This document shows positions 30,770-41,021 of a stretch of 64,000 nt of DNA, in pieces. Position numbers and translations under genes: made by a program. Origin of the DNA: Yersinia similis (lineage in GTDB: Bacteria; Pseudomonadota; Gammaproteobacteria; Enterobacterales; Enterobacteriaceae). The stretch's first letter is position 1. The number at the start of each line of letters is the position of its first letter. The notes under the pieces are model-generated. The model worked only from the letters and a program-made list of their open reading frames with translations, was not told where the DNA came from and did not search any database. The stretch lies in assembly GCF_001053095.1 (NCBI RefSeq), contig NZ_CGBP01000006.1:1-64000 (forward strand), given 5' to 3'.

Positions 30770-31426
30770 TTAATCCGATATTCTGCTATTAGTCTCATTT
30801 CGCAATGAAAGACTATGGCCTAGCATCTCCAGATAGGCATCAATTAATACAGGTGCCTCTTGTTTTATATCAAAACTTTCTGGCATAAAAAGCCAATTCT
30901 CCATCAAACCTGTAATATAGGCCCTCATAATAATTGCCGCCCGATGAGTATCAAGATTAACAGGTAATTGATTAGCATCGATGCAACCTTGTAAAACCAG
31001 TTCAATTCGCTCATAGCTAGCTAAATCAAGGACTTTACGTGCGTCATGAACGGAGGTCATTTCACCGACGAATTCACATTTGTGGAAAACAATTTCCATC
31101 AGTGCACGACGTCGGTGGTCCTCACGAGTAGAAACTAAAATATAGATTAGGAGTTCGCGGAGTATACGTAGTGGATTATCAGGATATTTTGCCTGATACT
31201 CTATCTCGAGCTGATCAATTTTAGACTCGGATAACTCCCAAACTTCGTTAAACAGGTCTACCTTATTCTTGAAGTGCCAGTAAATAGCGCCTCGGGTTAC
31301 ACCCGCAGCGATAGCAATATCGGTAAGAGAAGTCCCGGAAACGCCATGCGCAGAAAACTCCCGCACTGCGGCATCTAGAATTTGTTGCCGAGTCTCTTCG
31401 GCTTGCTGTTTGGTTTTTCGTGCCAT
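30770..31426 (-). CDS. acrR: TetR-family repressor AcrR
   Basis: AcrR represses acrAB and itself and is released by toxic ligands. The 218 residues start [14 protein letters not shown]. The helix-turn-helix is near residues 30-50 ([23 protein letters not shown]), and the C-terminal ligand and dimer domain follows. A longer in-frame start (31462) would fall inside the operator and is rejected. It is divergent from acrA across the operator. ychN follows 12 bp downstream and may be co-transcribed. Confidence 0.95.
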   Translation of the reverse strand: MARKTKQQAEETRQQILDAAVREFSAHGVSGTSLTDIAIAAGVTRGAIYWHFKNKVDLFNEVWELSESKIDQLEIEYQAKYPDNPLRILRELLIYILVSTREDHRRRALMEIVFHKCEFVGEMTSVHDARKVLDLASYERIELVLQGCIDANQLPVNLDTHRAAIIMRAYITGLMENWLFMPESFDIKQEAPVLIDAYLEMLGHSLSLRNETNSRISD

Positions 31427-31453
31427 AGCGTTGTTTTTTCGGGGGGTGCGATT

Positions 31454-31477
31454 TACATACATTCACGAATGTATGTA
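31454..31477. promoter_or_regulatory. AcrR operator
   Basis: This is a 24-bp palindrome with half-site TACATACATT and inverted half-site AATGTATGTA around a CACG centre. It lies between acrR and acrA and matches the E. coli AcrR site in sequence and place. It should control both divergent promoters. Confidence 0.93.
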
Positions 31478-31569
31478 CCATAGCACGCACATATCATTTA
31501 CGCAGCAATGGGTTTTAAAGCTTGTGATCCATTGAATTAAATTAAAAATCGGACACTTGAGGTTTATCT

Positions 31570-32757
31570 ATGAGCAAAAACAGAGGGGTAATGCCTCTGG
31601 CTGCAATTCTGGTACTTTCAGGCAGCTTAGTACTTATAGGATGTAATGACAAAGATGCGGCGCAAACCGGTGCTCAACAGGCACCTGAGGTTGGTGTTGT
31701 GACATTGAAAACGGAGCCGCTGAATATCACAACCGATCTGCCAGGCCGCACGTCCGCATTCCGTGTTGCAGAAGTTCGCCCGCAGGTGAGCGGGATTATT
31801 CTCAAACGTAATTATGTTGAAGGCAGTGATGTCACCGCCGGAACATCCCTTTATCAAATTGACCCTGCGACTTATCAGGCCGCTTATGACAGTGCAAAAG
31901 GTGATCTGGCTAAAGCACAGGCTTCAGCACAAATTGCGCATTTAACCGTCAATCGCTACAAGCCATTGTTGGGTACTAACTACATCAGTAAACAAGAATA
32001 TGATCAGGCCCTATCAGATGCCCAACAAGCAGATGCCACCGTGTTAGCAGCTAAAGCGGCACTGGAATCTGCACGCATTAATCTGGCGTATACCCAAGTG
32101 AGATCACCAATCAGCGGCCGTACCGGTAAATCTGCCGTGACGGAAGGTGCATTGGTTACCAGTGGTCAGGCGTCAGCAATGACCACCGTTCAGCAGCTTG
32201 ATCCAATGTATGTCGATGTCACTCAATCAAGTGATGAGTTCCTACGGCTTAAAAAAGAGCTGACTGATGGCACGCTTAAGCAAGAGAACGGCAAAGCTAA
32301 AGTCCGTTTGTTGCTGGAAAACGGGGTTGAATATACAGAAACCGGTACTTTGGAGTTCTCCGGTGTCACTGTTGATGAAACTACCGGTTCGATTACTCTC
32401 CGTGCGATCTTCCCTAATCCGAATGAAACGTTACTGCCAGGTATGTTTGTCCGTGCCCGTTTGGATGAAGGTATCCGTCCTGATGCGCTGTTAGTTCCGC
32501 AACAGGGCGTGACTCGCAACCCGCGTGGTGAAGCGACAGCCATGGTCGTTGGCGCTGGTGATAAAGTTGAAATGCGTACCCTGGTAGCGAACCAAGCGAT
32601 CGGTAATAAATGGCTGGTCACTGAAGGGCTGAAAGCGGGTGATCGCCTGATTATTTCCGGCTTGCAGAAAATCAAACCAGGTGTAGAGGTAAAAGTGCAG
32701 GAAGTTACTGACACTGCACCAGAAACAGCCCCGGCTGATACAGCGAAGAAGTCTTAA
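31570..32757 (+). CDS. acrA: Multidrug efflux periplasmic adaptor AcrA
   Basis: AcrA links AcrB to the outer-membrane channel TolC. The 395-residue lipoprotein precursor has a signal peptide with the lipobox LIGC, giving a mature N-terminal Cys25. Then come the lipoyl half (RVAEVRPQVSGIILKRNYVEG), an alpha-hairpin rich in Ala, Gln and Lys (residues 95-165), the second lipoyl half (AYTQVRSPISGRTG), and the beta-barrel and membrane-proximal domains. The C-terminal tail is Thr/Ala rich. acrB follows 16 bp on. Confidence 0.96.
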   Translation: MSKNRGVMPLAAILVLSGSLVLIGCNDKDAAQTGAQQAPEVGVVTLKTEPLNITTDLPGRTSAFRVAEVRPQVSGIILKRNYVEGSDVTAGTSLYQIDPATYQAAYDSAKGDLAKAQASAQIAHLTVNRYKPLLGTNYISKQEYDQALSDAQQADATVLAAKAALESARINLAYTQVRSPISGRTGKSAVTEGALVTSGQASAMTTVQQLDPMYVDVTQSSDEFLRLKKELTDGTLKQENGKAKVRLLLENGVEYTETGTLEFSGVTVDETTGSITLRAIFPNPNETLLPGMFVRARLDEGIRPDALLVPQQGVTRNPRGEATAMVVGAGDKVEMRTLVANQAIGNKWLVTEGLKAGDRLIISGLQKIKPGVEVKVQEVTDTAPETAPADTAKKS

Positions 32758-32773
32758 AAGGAGCCGGTAATTC

Positions 32774-35700
32774 ATGGCTAAGTTCTTTATAGATCGCCCT
32801 ATTTTCGCTTGGGTCATCGCCATCATCATTATGTTGGCTGGTGCCCTTGCGATAATGAAATTACCAGTAGCGCAATATCCGACCATTGCGCCACCGGCGA
32901 TTACAATTGCCGCCAACTATCCTGGCGCCGATGCGACAACTGTGCAGAATACAGTGACGCAGGTTATCGAACAGAACATGAACGGCATCGATAACCTGCT
33001 ATATATGTCTTCCAGCAGTGACTCCTCCGGTAACGTTCAGTTGACGTTAACCTTTAACTCTGGCACTGACCCAGATATTGCTCAGGTTCAGGTCCAGAAT
33101 AAACTGCAATTAGCCATGCCACTGTTGCCACAAGAAGTGCAGCAACAAGGCGTGAGCGTTGAAAAGTCCAGTAGTAGCTTCCTGATGGTTGCCGGCTTTA
33201 TTTCTGAAAACGGTACGATGCAGCAGGAAGATATCGCCGACTATGTGGGCTCTAACATTAAAGATCCCATCAGCCGTACGCCAGGGGTAGGTGATGTTCA
33301 GTTGTTCGGTTCCCAATATGCCATGCGTATCTGGATGGACCCGCATAAGCTGAATAACTACAAGCTAACACCGGTCGATGTTATTAACGCGATAAAAATA
33401 CAGAACAACCAGGTTGCTGCGGGTCAGTTAGGAGGGACACCACCAGTACCGGGTCAGGAATTGAACTCATCAATCATTGCGCAAACCCGTTTGACCAATG
33501 CAGAAGAGTTCAGCCAGATATTACTTAAAGTAAATACCGACGGGTCGCAAGTTCGCTTGAAAGATGTGGCTATCGTTAAACTGGGTGCTGAAAGCTATAA
33601 CATCATTGCCCGTTATAACGGTAAACCGGCGGCAGGTATTGGTATTAAACTGGCCACCGGTGCTAACGCCTTGAACACCTCGGCAGCAGTAAAAGCCGAA
33701 CTGGCTAAATTACAGCCATTCTTCCCATCGGGGTTGACCGTAGTTTATCCGTATGACACCACACCATTTGTTAAAATTTCGATTAACGAAGTGGTTAAGA
33801 CACTGATCGAAGCCATTATCTTGGTGTTCTTGGTAATGTACCTGTTCCTCCAGAACTTCCGCGCAACCTTGATCCCAACGATTGCGGTGCCGGTAGTGCT
33901 ATTGGGTACCTTTGCTATTTTGTCCGCCTTTGGCTATTCGATAAACACCCTAACGATGTTCGGGATGGTGCTGGCGATAGGGCTATTGGTGGATGACGCC
34001 ATTGTGGTGGTGGAAAACGTCGAACGCGTGATGCAAGAGGAGGGCTTACCACCGAAAGAAGCAACCAAAAAATCCATGGAACAGATCCAGGGTGCATTGG
34101 TTGGTATCGCGTTGGTATTGTCTGCGGTATTTGTCCCTATGGCCTTCTTCGGTGGCGCAACTGGGGCTATTTACCGTCAGTTCTCTATCACTATCGTTTC
34201 GGCCATGGTGCTTTCGGTTCTGGTGGCATTAATTCTGACACCAGCACTGTGTGCGACCATGCTAAAGCCGATCAAGAAAGGCGAGCATGGCCCAAAAACT
34301 GGCTTCTTCGGCTGGTTTAACAACATGTTTGAGAAGAGCACACACCACTATACCGACAGTGTCGCCAATATTTTGCGCAGCACAGGTCGTTATCTGGTTA
34401 TCTATCTGGTCATTGTGATTGGTATGGCGGTGCTCTTCATGCGCCTACCGTCTTCATTCCTGCCAGAAGAAGATCAGGGCGTGTTCCTAACTATGGTGCA
34501 ATTACCTTCGGGGGCCACGCAAGAACGTACCCAGAAAGTACTGAACCAGGTGACGGATTACTATCTCGACAAAGAAAAAGACGTGGTTAACTCCGTGTTC
34601 ACCGTTAACGGCTTTGGTTTCAGTGGTCAAGGTCAGAACACCGGCCTGGCATTCGTTAGTCTGAAGAACTGGGATGAGCGTAAAGGCGAGCAAAATAAAG
34701 TTCCGGCAATTGTCAGTCGTGCCTCTGCTGCATTCTCAAAAATTAAAGACGGTATGGTATTCGCCTTTAACTTACCCGCCATTGTGGAGTTGGGTACGGC
34801 TACCGGTTTCGACTTCCAGTTAATTGATCAGGGTAACCTGGGGCATCAACAATTAACGGATGCACGTAACCAACTGTTGGGTATGGCAGCACAACATCCA
34901 GATATGCTGGTTGGCGTGCGTCCTAACGGGCTGGAAGATACACCACAGTTTAAAGTGGAAGTTGATCAGGAGAAGGCTCAAGCCTTGGGCGTTGCTATTT
35001 CTGACATCAATACCACGCTGGGTTCAGCTATGGGCGGCAGTTATGTAAACGACTTTATCGACCGAGGTCGTGTAAAGAAAGTTTATGTACAGGCCGATGC
35101 TCCATTCCGTATGTTGCCGGATGATATCGATAAGTGGTATGTCCGTAATAATATGGGTCAGATGGTGTCATTTGCGACCTTCTCCACGGCGAAATGGGAA
35201 TATGGCTCACCACGGCTCGAACGTTATAACGGGTTGCCATCAATGGAGATCCTGGGTCAGGCTGCACCGGGTAAGAGTACCGGCGAAGCCATGGATCTGA
35301 TGCAAGAACTGGCAGCTAAATTACCAAGCGGCGTAGGCTATGACTGGACCGGAATGTCCTATCAGGAACGTTTATCGGGTAATCAAGCTCCAGCACTGTA
35401 TGCCATCTCATTGATTGTGGTCTTCTTGTGTTTGGCCGCTCTGTATGAAAGTTGGTCGATTCCATTCTCCGTTATGCTCGTGGTACCGCTCGGGGTTGTT
35501 GGTGCATTATTGGCAGCCACTCTGCGTGGGTTGGAAAACGACGTTTACTTCCAGGTAGGCTTGCTGACCACCATTGGGCTATCAGCCAAGAACGCCATCT
35601 TGATTGTTGAGTTTGCCAAAGACTTGATGGATAAAGAAGGTAAGGGCTTGGTGGAATCAACATTGGAAGCGGTGCGTATGCGTCTGCGCCCAATATTGAT

Positions 35701-35926
35701 GACCTCACTGGCCTTTATCCTTGGGGTAATGCCACTGGTTATCAGTAGCGGTGCCGGTTCTGGTGCACAGAACGCGGTAGGTACCGGTGTAATGGGTGGG
35801 ATGATCACTGCGACCGTACTGGCTATCTTCTTTGTTCCGCTATTCTTCGTTGTGGTTCGTCGCCGCTTCAGTAGAAAGTCTGATGATATTGAACATAGTC
35901 ATCCGGTTAACACTCCGGTGAAATAA
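32774..35926 (+). CDS. acrB: RND multidrug transporter AcrB
   Basis: AcrB is the proton-driven pump of the AcrAB-TolC tripartite system, exporting drugs, dyes, bile salts and detergents. The 1050-residue length is standard. The N-terminus is [14 protein letters not shown]. The proton-relay aspartates are in [17 protein letters not shown] (residues 407-408), and the second relay half includes [18 protein letters not shown] (Lys940). It has twelve membrane helices in two repeats and two large periplasmic loops. It is expected to be trimeric in the inner membrane. It is downstream of acrA, and a terminator and YPAL-like repeat follow. Confidence 0.97.
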   Translation: MAKFFIDRPIFAWVIAIIIMLAGALAIMKLPVAQYPTIAPPAITIAANYPGADATTVQNTVTQVIEQNMNGIDNLLYMSSSSDSSGNVQLTLTFNSGTDPDIAQVQVQNKLQLAMPLLPQEVQQQGVSVEKSSSSFLMVAGFISENGTMQQEDIADYVGSNIKDPISRTPGVGDVQLFGSQYAMRIWMDPHKLNNYKLTPVDVINAIKIQNNQVAAGQLGGTPPVPGQELNSSIIAQTRLTNAEEFSQILLKVNTDGSQVRLKDVAIVKLGAESYNIIARYNGKPAAGIGIKLATGANALNTSAAVKAELAKLQPFFPSGLTVVYPYDTTPFVKISINEVVKTLIEAIILVFLVMYLFLQNFRATLIPTIAVPVVLLGTFAILSAFGYSINTLTMFGMVLAIGLLVDDAIVVVENVERVMQEEGLPPKEATKKSMEQIQGALVGIALVLSAVFVPMAFFGGATGAIYRQFSITIVSAMVLSVLVALILTPALCATMLKPIKKGEHGPKTGFFGWFNNMFEKSTHHYTDSVANILRSTGRYLVIYLVIVIGMAVLFMRLPSSFLPEEDQGVFLTMVQLPSGATQERTQKVLNQVTDYYLDKEKDVVNSVFTVNGFGFSGQGQNTGLAFVSLKNWDERKGEQNKVPAIVSRASAAFSKIKDGMVFAFNLPAIVELGTATGFDFQLIDQGNLGHQQLTDARNQLLGMAAQHPDMLVGVRPNGLEDTPQFKVEVDQEKAQALGVAISDINTTLGSAMGGSYVNDFIDRGRVKKVYVQADAPFRMLPDDIDKWYVRNNMGQMVSFATFSTAKWEYGSPRLERYNGLPSMEILGQAAPGKSTGEAMDLMQELAAKLPSGVGYDWTGMSYQERLSGNQAPALYAISLIVVFLCLAALYESWSIPFSVMLVVPLGVVGALLAATLRGLENDVYFQVGLLTTIGLSAKNAILIVEFAKDLMDKEGKGLVESTLEAVRMRLRPILMTSLAFILGVMPLVISSGAGSGAQNAVGTGVMGGMITATVLAIFFVPLFFVVVRRRFSRKSDDIEHSHPVNTPVK

Positions 35927-35955
35927 ACCGCATCAACAACTTATCAGTTCATACT

Positions 35956-36166
35956 AAAAGGCCGCGCAAGCGGCCTCAGACTGCTGACAAACCCCGATGA
36001 CTCACTCTTGAACGGTGAGGATAGGCAGAGGAGTAAAGCGTCCGCGCCAAGGATGGCGCGGCTCGAGCCTACATGGATGTATTTACGGCGTCTTTACGAT
36101 CTGCCTGTTCTCTCCGTCGCGGGCACTTTGTCAATAACCTCAGGCCGCGCAAGCGGCCTTTTTTAT
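35956..36166 (+). terminator. Duplicated acrB terminator flanking a YPAL-like repeat
   Basis: The 18-bp stem AGGCCGCGCAAGCGGCCT occurs at 35959-35976 and again at 36142-36159. Only the second copy is followed by a T-run (TTTTTTATT), so it is the working rho-independent terminator. The 165 bp between them are a Yersinia palindromic repeat. The duplication looks like a target-site duplication at a terminator. Confidence 0.85.
35977..36141. repeat. YPAL-like palindromic repeat, copy 1
   Basis: This 165-bp imperfect palindrome contains AGGCAGAGGAGTAAAGCGTC and its inverted partner in GACGCCGTAAAGACG form on the other arm. It can fold into a long hairpin. A second copy in inverted orientation is at 44005-44170. 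The layout matches YPAL elements known from Yersinia, which favour terminator targets behind stop codons. Confidence 0.85.
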
Positions 36167-36397
36167 TGCCGTGCCCCGTCCTAAATAACATTGACACATT
36201 TAACTCGCATACTGAGGAAAATGTGATGAACCAATATGTTAAACGCACACAACGCGATTACCCTCTATCCTTTAAAAAAGTGTCAACCTATAGCAGGACT
36301 AGTCACTGAGCTTATCCTTTCCCCCTCCCCTCTCTACAAAAAATAGCGATGAAGATTCATTTTGGACTTGAAACTGAAAACAGTAAAACGCATAATA

Positions 36398-36414
36398 ATG
36401 TTATATTATAACAT
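36398..36414. promoter_or_regulatory. Zur box upstream of rpmE2
   Basis: ATGTTATATTATAACAT is a perfect palindrome around one central base. It lies 17 bp before the rpmE2 start and resembles enterobacterial Zur sites. Zinc-loaded Zur would repress the downstream ribosomal protein genes. Confidence 0.85.
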
Positions 36415-36430
36415 ATCAAAAGGAATCATT

Positions 36431-36691
36431 ATGAAGCCCAATATCCACCCTAGGTATCGGACTGTGGTATTTCACGATACCAGTGCAGATGCTTATTTTA
36501 CTGTAGGTTCAACCATTGCCACTGAGCGGACAATCGAGCGCGATGGCCAGACATACCCTTACGTCACATTAGATATCTCTTCAGCCTCGCATCCGTACTA
36601 CACCGGTAAGCAAAAAGAGTTTGCTAAAGAAGGCAGTACCGCACGCTTCCACCAACGCTTCGGTAGTTTCTTAACGAAGAAAACCAACTAA
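36431..36691 (+). CDS. rpmE2: Ribosomal protein L31 type B (zinc-independent)
   Basis: This 86-residue paralogue of L31 replaces the zinc-binding form during zinc starvation. It lacks the four zinc cysteines, as expected of type B. The protein starts [16 protein letters not shown] and ends with GSFLTKKTN. The ATG at 36431 follows AAAGGAATCATT. The longer in-frame start upstream (36362) would include the Zur box and is rejected. rpmJ2 follows 15 bp on. Confidence 0.93.
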   Translation: MKPNIHPRYRTVVFHDTSADAYFTVGSTIATERTIERDGQTYPYVTLDISSASHPYYTGKQKEFAKEGSTARFHQRFGSFLTKKTN

Positions 36692-36706
36692 TTTGGAGAG
36701 TTAACC

Positions 36707-36850
36707 ATGCAAGTATTAAGTTCATTACGTTCGGCAAAGAACCGCCACCCAGACTGCAAGATTGTCCATCGCCGTGGCCGAGTGTACGTAATTTGTAAAA
36801 GCAACCCTCGTTTTAAAGCAGTTCAGGGAGGAACCCATAAAAAACGCTGA
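36707..36850 (+). CDS. rpmJ2: Ribosomal protein L36 type B (zinc-independent)
   Basis: This 47-residue protein ([20 protein letters not shown], ending GGTHKKR) is the alternative L36. It lacks the zinc-binding Cys/His set of standard L36. GGAGAG lies 7 bp before the ATG. With rpmE2 it forms a two-gene unit released by Zur in low zinc, which frees zinc from ribosomes. A weak hairpin and T-run lie at about 36918-36945. Confidence 0.9.
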   Translation: MQVLSSLRSAKNRHPDCKIVHRRGRVYVICKSNPRFKAVQGGTHKKR

Positions 36851-37694
36851 TGTTAAGTTTGTTATAAGCTATAAGAGTGTTGTAACAGCTATCGGCCAAC
36901 CAAATAACCATCAGTCAACCAAAGGTCCGTTGTGCTCTGCCGCCAACAGGCCTTTTTATTCATTTGTTATCAGAGAAGCGCCTGTAGACTCAGACCTGAC
37001 GGAGCTTAGGAGCCCAATATGTAACGGATCAGATGATACCCCATATCCTCATACGGTTACTTACAACGCCCTACAATACGTTTAAACGCTTCACTATTGG
37101 TTACCGTATATAAAACGCTACTGGCCGCAGCTATTGGTTTGAGAAACCGCGTATTCATCTGGTTTTCAATAAAATAGACACTTATTTTTTCTGGCTAATC
37201 CGTGTTATCTCCCCCCCACATTATTGACTTCAACTTCCGTTGCTAACCCCATAGGTGACAGAAAATAGACCTTATATTATACTCACAAGACTGATTCTGA
37301 CTTTGTTGCTCTGCCACCAAGTTTAATCCTCTTGGTTTGTGGAAGAATACACCGTACAATAAACAGAGAAATAATATGGCTATTAACATTCATGGCCAAA
37401 CCGACAGATGTGACCAAACCAACAGAGCGGATCAGGTTAATAGTAGGGCGAATTAAATTAAGTGGTGATTCTCCCTTTTAAATATGTGAAAAATTATTTT
37501 GCAGATGTTATTTTATCGCAGAGCATGATGTTCAAATAACACGGTGATAAGTCACTCAACAATTCACATTGAAAAATATCATTAAATTTGATTTAAGTCA
37601 TGTGGGTGATTGTTGAAATGCTAATATCCGAGCATTTCTCACAGCAATTATAATGTAGTTATGACGTATTTTTACCCCTATAGCTGGATGATTA
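36851..37694. other. Gene-free region rpmJ2 to orphan ORF
   Basis: This 844-bp stretch holds no convincing gene. Near the left is a T-run after a weak hairpin (about 36920-36945) that may end the rpmE2-rpmJ2 transcript. A 26-codon frame at 37376-37456 (MAINIHGQTDRCDQ) has no known match. The last 200 bp are AT-rich and should include the promoter of the following gene. Confidence 0.5.
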
Positions 37695-38048
37695 ATGAAC
37701 AATGAAATGGCTGGTGACTTCACTTCAGAGCATTACTCAGTTTCATTACTGAAAGACGTTATCCGTAATAATATCCACTCAGTTGAGGAAGTTTTGGTTT
37801 CTGGGTTAATGTATTATTCAGAAGATGCTCGGTACACACCTGGATCATTAGAAATTCTTGAGATTACAAACCTCAAAGACAACCAGCATTCAATGACTTA
37901 CCGATATCAGTGGTATATTTTTAATGCTTGTCTGGATATCAATACTGAAGAAATCCTAACAAACACTGTAACATTTATTGTACATCCTGAAAAAATCATT
38001 TTTGATATAATTAGTAATGACAGGCCTTCTCCTGCGGATGAATTGTAA
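37695..38048 (+). CDS. Uncharacterised 117-residue protein
   Basis: I do not recognise this protein. It has 117 residues and is acidic, with no signal peptide or membrane segment. Hydrophobic strands (TYRYQWYIFNACLDI, TVTFIVHPEKIIFDII) in the second half suggest a beta-rich domain. The N-terminal part (EHYSVSLLKDVIRNNIHSVEEVLVSGL) looks helical. It lies 158 bp upstream of ymoB on the same strand. The coding frame is smooth and free of stops. AT content is higher than the housekeeping genes around it, a hint of acquisition or of lineage-specific status. Confidence 0.6.
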   Translation: MNNEMAGDFTSEHYSVSLLKDVIRNNIHSVEEVLVSGLMYYSEDARYTPGSLEILEITNLKDNQHSMTYRYQWYIFNACLDINTEEILTNTVTFIVHPEKIIFDIISNDRPSPADEL

Positions 38049-38206
38049 GATTCCGTAATAAAGTTGCGCGATAAGCGAAGAAATGATTTATATTCATAAC
38101 ATAGCAAGTTTATTTACTTTAACGATAGACAGCTGTATTTATATGACTACGAATCTACTCACATTGTGTTATCAACACCGAATTAAGACTTTACGGAGGG
38201 GATGAT

Positions 38207-38575
38207 ATGGATGAGTACTCGCCTAAGCGGCATGACATTGCCCAGCTGAAGTTTCTATGTGAAAGCTTGTATGATGAAGGTATTGCAACTCTTGGCGACA
38301 GCCATCATGGCTGGATAAATGACCCGACATCGGCCATAAACCTTCAACTCAATGATTTGATCGAGCATATAGCTTCATTTGTGATGAGTTTTAAAATAAA
38401 ATACCCGGATGGAAGCGAGCTTTCCGAGTTAGTGGAAGAATATTTAGACGACACATATACTCTGTTTAGCAGTTATGGAATCAATGATCCTGAATTGCGT
38501 CGTTGGCAGAAAACCAAAGAGCATTTATTCAGACTTTTCTCAGGGGAATACGTATGTACCCTGATGAAAACTTAA
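38207..38575 (+). CDS. tomB: Hha/YmoA antidote-like protein TomB (YmoB)
   Basis: TomB is the partner of Hha-family proteins and lessens their toxicity. The 122-residue protein begins MDEYSPKRHDIAQLKFLCESL, the YbaJ/TomB N-terminus, and is helical and acidic. The ATG at 38207 follows GGAGGGG. It lies 48 bp upstream of ymoA, the usual pairing. In Yersinia this gene is called ymoB. It is cytoplasmic. Confidence 0.93.
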   Translation: MDEYSPKRHDIAQLKFLCESLYDEGIATLGDSHHGWINDPTSAINLQLNDLIEHIASFVMSFKIKYPDGSELSELVEEYLDDTYTLFSSYGINDPELRRWQKTKEHLFRLFSGEYVCTLMKT

Positions 38576-38623
38576 GGGATAGTTTCACCAATATTAATTT
38601 GTATATCGAGAAGAAAAACCACC

Positions 38624-38827
38624 ATGACAAAAACTGACTACCTGATGCGTTTAAGAAAATGTACGACTATCGATACGTTAGAACGTGTAATTGAAAAAAA
38701 TAAGTACGAACTTTCTGATGATGAACTGGAATTGTTTTACTCAGCAGCAGACCATCGCCTGGCTGAACTAACGATGAATAAGCTTTATGATAAAATTCCA
38801 CCTACTGTTTGGCAACATGTGAAATAG
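38624..38827 (+). CDS. ymoA: Thermoregulator YmoA (Hha family)
   Basis: YmoA is a 67-residue Hha-type protein that pairs with H-NS and silences virulence genes at low temperature. Its breakdown at 37 C by Lon and ClpP is known in Yersinia, and both proteases lie in this window. The sequence [20 protein letters not shown] matches YmoA. The Hha fold is all helical. A short hairpin (38862-38880) follows the stop. Confidence 0.96.
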   Translation: MTKTDYLMRLRKCTTIDTLERVIEKNKYELSDDELELFYSAADHRLAELTMNKLYDKIPPTVWQHVK

Positions 38828-39372
38828 TCTGCTTAACGCTGGTTAAGACACACAACGTTGAGCCGATAATCGCTATCGGCTTCAATGGGTTTGATGATTG
38901 GCTTATGTTTTAATTCTTAATAAAATTATTGGTCTAGTGGCGGTATTGGAGATTAGCGTTCAATCCCGTATTTCTGCCTACCTATTCTTAGGTGAAAATT
39001 GAGTGTTATCAAACTAATGTAAGATCATTTAAGTAACAAATGTATTCATTTGTTTGCTCATTCAAATTCAGCCCCATAGTCTAATAATTATAAGATATTA
39101 TTAATCAGCCGTATTTTACAAACCTAATACATAAATAAAAATCAAACCACTCGTCCAGAATGGGAGGAATCTTATTTTCCCTGACGACAATTTCTTTGCT
39201 CAATCGTGTCGGAAATAAAAATCCACTGATAAATGACGTTTACGGCGAAAGGTCCCAGAGACTGAACTCAGAGCTGTGATGACACAGAAAAATAGTGATG
39301 ATGCAGAGAAACAGTGGGGAAATAGGAAATAGCGATAAACTGATAAAGTGGAAATACGGTAAGGCTGAATTG
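38828..39372. other. Intergenic region ymoA-ffs
   Basis: This 545-bp region holds a possible terminator hairpin for ymoA (GCCGATAATCGCTATCGGC, 38862-38880, weak T-tract). It also contains the 3' flank of ffs at its right end. Nothing else is recognisable. Confidence 0.5.
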
Positions 39373-39485
39373 GTGGAGGCCCTGCCAGCTACATCCCGGC
39401 ACACACCTCGCCTGCTGCGGCTGCTTCCTTCCGGACCTGACCGAGTTCACAAGTTAGTGTTGCGGGAGAACCAACAGGGCCTCCA
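39373..39485 (-). ncRNA. ffs: 4.5S signal recognition particle RNA
   Basis: This 113-nt RNA gene on the minus strand matches E. coli 4.5S RNA at its ends and loop. The ends GGAGGCCCTG and CAGGGCCTCC pair, and the apical region contains GGTCCGGAAGGAAGCAG, the Ffh-binding loop. It forms the signal recognition particle with Ffh. Exact 5' and 3' ends are set by the paired termini. Confidence 0.95.
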
Positions 39486-39707
39486 TTGATATTAACGGCC
39501 CCTGTATTCTGGAGCGGTGGGCATTATTGACCATGCCCCGAAAAATAGCAAGACAACACACGCTAACCGATGGTTTCTTGCCCAGTAAATGCTCACATCA
39601 GGCTAAATCTATTTTCCTCTGGAATAAAATCCCCCATAGTGCTGGGTATCCATGTTGCTGTGGGCTACAACAGGCCACGCAAGCCATCGGTTAAAAGAGA
39701 GAATGCT

Positions 39708-40097
39708 GTGTCACCCTCAGAAAACCGTCATTCAAATCAGGATGAACACCAAAAACCAGATTACACTACAGAGCAAAATACGCCGCCGGTAGCCGATAGC
39801 TTTCGTCAGCGGGTATTCCATGTGGTTGCTGCGATCCCCTATGGGCAGGTAGCGACCTATGGTGATATAGCACAGTTAATTGGTTCCCCAAGAGCTGCCA
39901 GGCAAGTTGGCGGCGTGCTAAAGCGCTTACCAGAGGGGTCTGCACTACCCTGGCACCGGGTAATTAATCGACATGGTGAGATATCATTAACAGGCAATGA
40001 TTATTTTAGGCAAAAAAAGGCGCTCGTTGCAGAAGGTATTTGTGTAGATGCTGCTGGTCGAATTAATTTGCAGCAATATCGTTGGCAATACAGCTAG
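39708..40097 (+). CDS. ybaZ: Alkyltransferase-like protein YbaZ (Atl)
   Basis: YbaZ is a non-catalytic DNA-lesion sensor related to O6-alkylguanine methyltransferase. The active-site Cys is replaced by Trp in PWHRVINRHG, the defining change of the ATL group. The DNA-binding SPRAARQVGGVLKRLPEG motif is present. A GTG at 39708 gives 129 residues, the E. coli length, and has a purine-rich upstream stretch. The open frame reaches back to 39570, but the extra residues show no similarity. It marks bulky O6-alkyl lesions for nucleotide excision repair. Confidence 0.85.
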   Translation: MSPSENRHSNQDEHQKPDYTTEQNTPPVADSFRQRVFHVVAAIPYGQVATYGDIAQLIGSPRAARQVGGVLKRLPEGSALPWHRVINRHGEISLTGNDYFRQKKALVAEGICVDAAGRINLQQYRWQYS

Positions 40098-40114
40098 CGC
40101 GATGTGATAGCGGA

Positions 40115-40236
40115 TATACCCAACGTAAGTGGCGTTGCAGTACGGCACAACCTGCGGACTCCAATGAACTGACCTATGTCAGTGATTGGAGGGGGGAGCC
40201 ACTAACACCGCTGCAACGTCAAATAAGAAGGGTATA
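40115..40236. repeat. ERIC-like intergenic repeat
   Basis: This 122-bp imperfect palindrome has the ends TATACCC and GGGTATA. The inner arm ACTCCAATGAAC...GTCAGTGATTGGAG resembles the ERIC centre. It lies between the convergent stops of ybaZ and ybaY, the usual intergenic position. Confidence 0.7.
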
Positions 40237-40243
40237 AGGCTGT

Positions 40244-40765
40244 TTACTGTATCGTGGCAGCGTTTGGCGCTGGAGCGATTTCAATTGCCACCGAAGGTAC
40301 AGGGACCAGCAATAGATCGGCCTGAGTACCGGCACCACGGTTTATGACTTCCTGGATAGTATCAGTGATAAACAGTAATTGCCCATTACGGGTGATCGCG
40401 GCACTGACAATGACGCGTGCATTTGGCTGGATATCCGACGGATTAAACGGTAAGGAGTAAGTAAACGGTGCCTGTTTACCTTCAGTACGAACCGCCTTCT
40501 GCGCGATAACTCGCGATGGGGCATCAGCCAGTGAGATATCCGACAATGTGACGGTTATCACCGCATCAGGCGGTAACGCAACGCGTTCACGAATATTAAC
40601 GGTCCCATGGACAGTCGACTGTGCGACCGATGCCGCAACCGTTGCTGTACTTATAGGCGCTGCAACGGGAGCCTCCGCGCTTTGATGAGCACACCCTGTC
40701 AGGCTTACTGCTAATGCCGCGCCACCCACTATTTGCCATAATGCCTTTGGCTGCCAAGGTTTCAT
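40244..40765 (-). CDS. ybaY: Lipoprotein YbaY
   Basis: YbaY is a predicted outer-membrane-directed lipoprotein of unclear role. The 173-residue precursor has a signal peptide with the lipobox LTGC (mature Cys near residue 25). It then has an Ala/Val/Pro-rich stretch and a beta-rich domain (VHGTVNIRERVALPPDAVIT, the YscW-like fold). It is 17 residues shorter than E. coli YbaY. It is divergent from tesB and convergent with ybaZ. Confidence 0.85.
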   Translation of the reverse strand: MKPWQPKALWQIVGGAALAVSLTGCAHQSAEAPVAAPISTATVAASVAQSTVHGTVNIRERVALPPDAVITVTLSDISLADAPSRVIAQKAVRTEGKQAPFTYSLPFNPSDIQPNARVIVSAAITRNGQLLFITDTIQEVINRGAGTQADLLLVPVPSVAIEIAPAPNAATIQ

Positions 40766-41021
40766 AGGCCTCTCTCCTTGTTATTATTAAGATGCTGGCT
40801 ATTCACAGAAAAGCCTGCGTTAATAAGTGGCTTCAACCACCTAGCGCGCTAATTATAGCATAAAGCTCGAATTATTACCGAAGCGCCCCAATTTGATGTA
40901 TTCAGCAGATCACTTCCCACGATTAATTTATCACTTGAGTAATGGTTTCACGGCAATATATTGACGACTGACGGGTTGATTCAGCACACTGTGTATGAAC
41001 TCAACCATCAGGGGCTACAAC

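Noticed and set aside
36073-36309. A 78-codon frame on the plus strand after acrB
   Set aside because: It starts inside the YPAL-like repeat and runs through the terminator; it has no similarity to any protein I know.
37376-37456. A 26-codon frame (MAINIHGQTDRCDQ)
   Set aside because: Too short and without a recognised family or clear ribosome site; kept only as a note in the intergenic entry.
39295-39489. A 64-codon frame on the plus strand
   Set aside because: It lies across the ffs RNA gene on the opposite strand.
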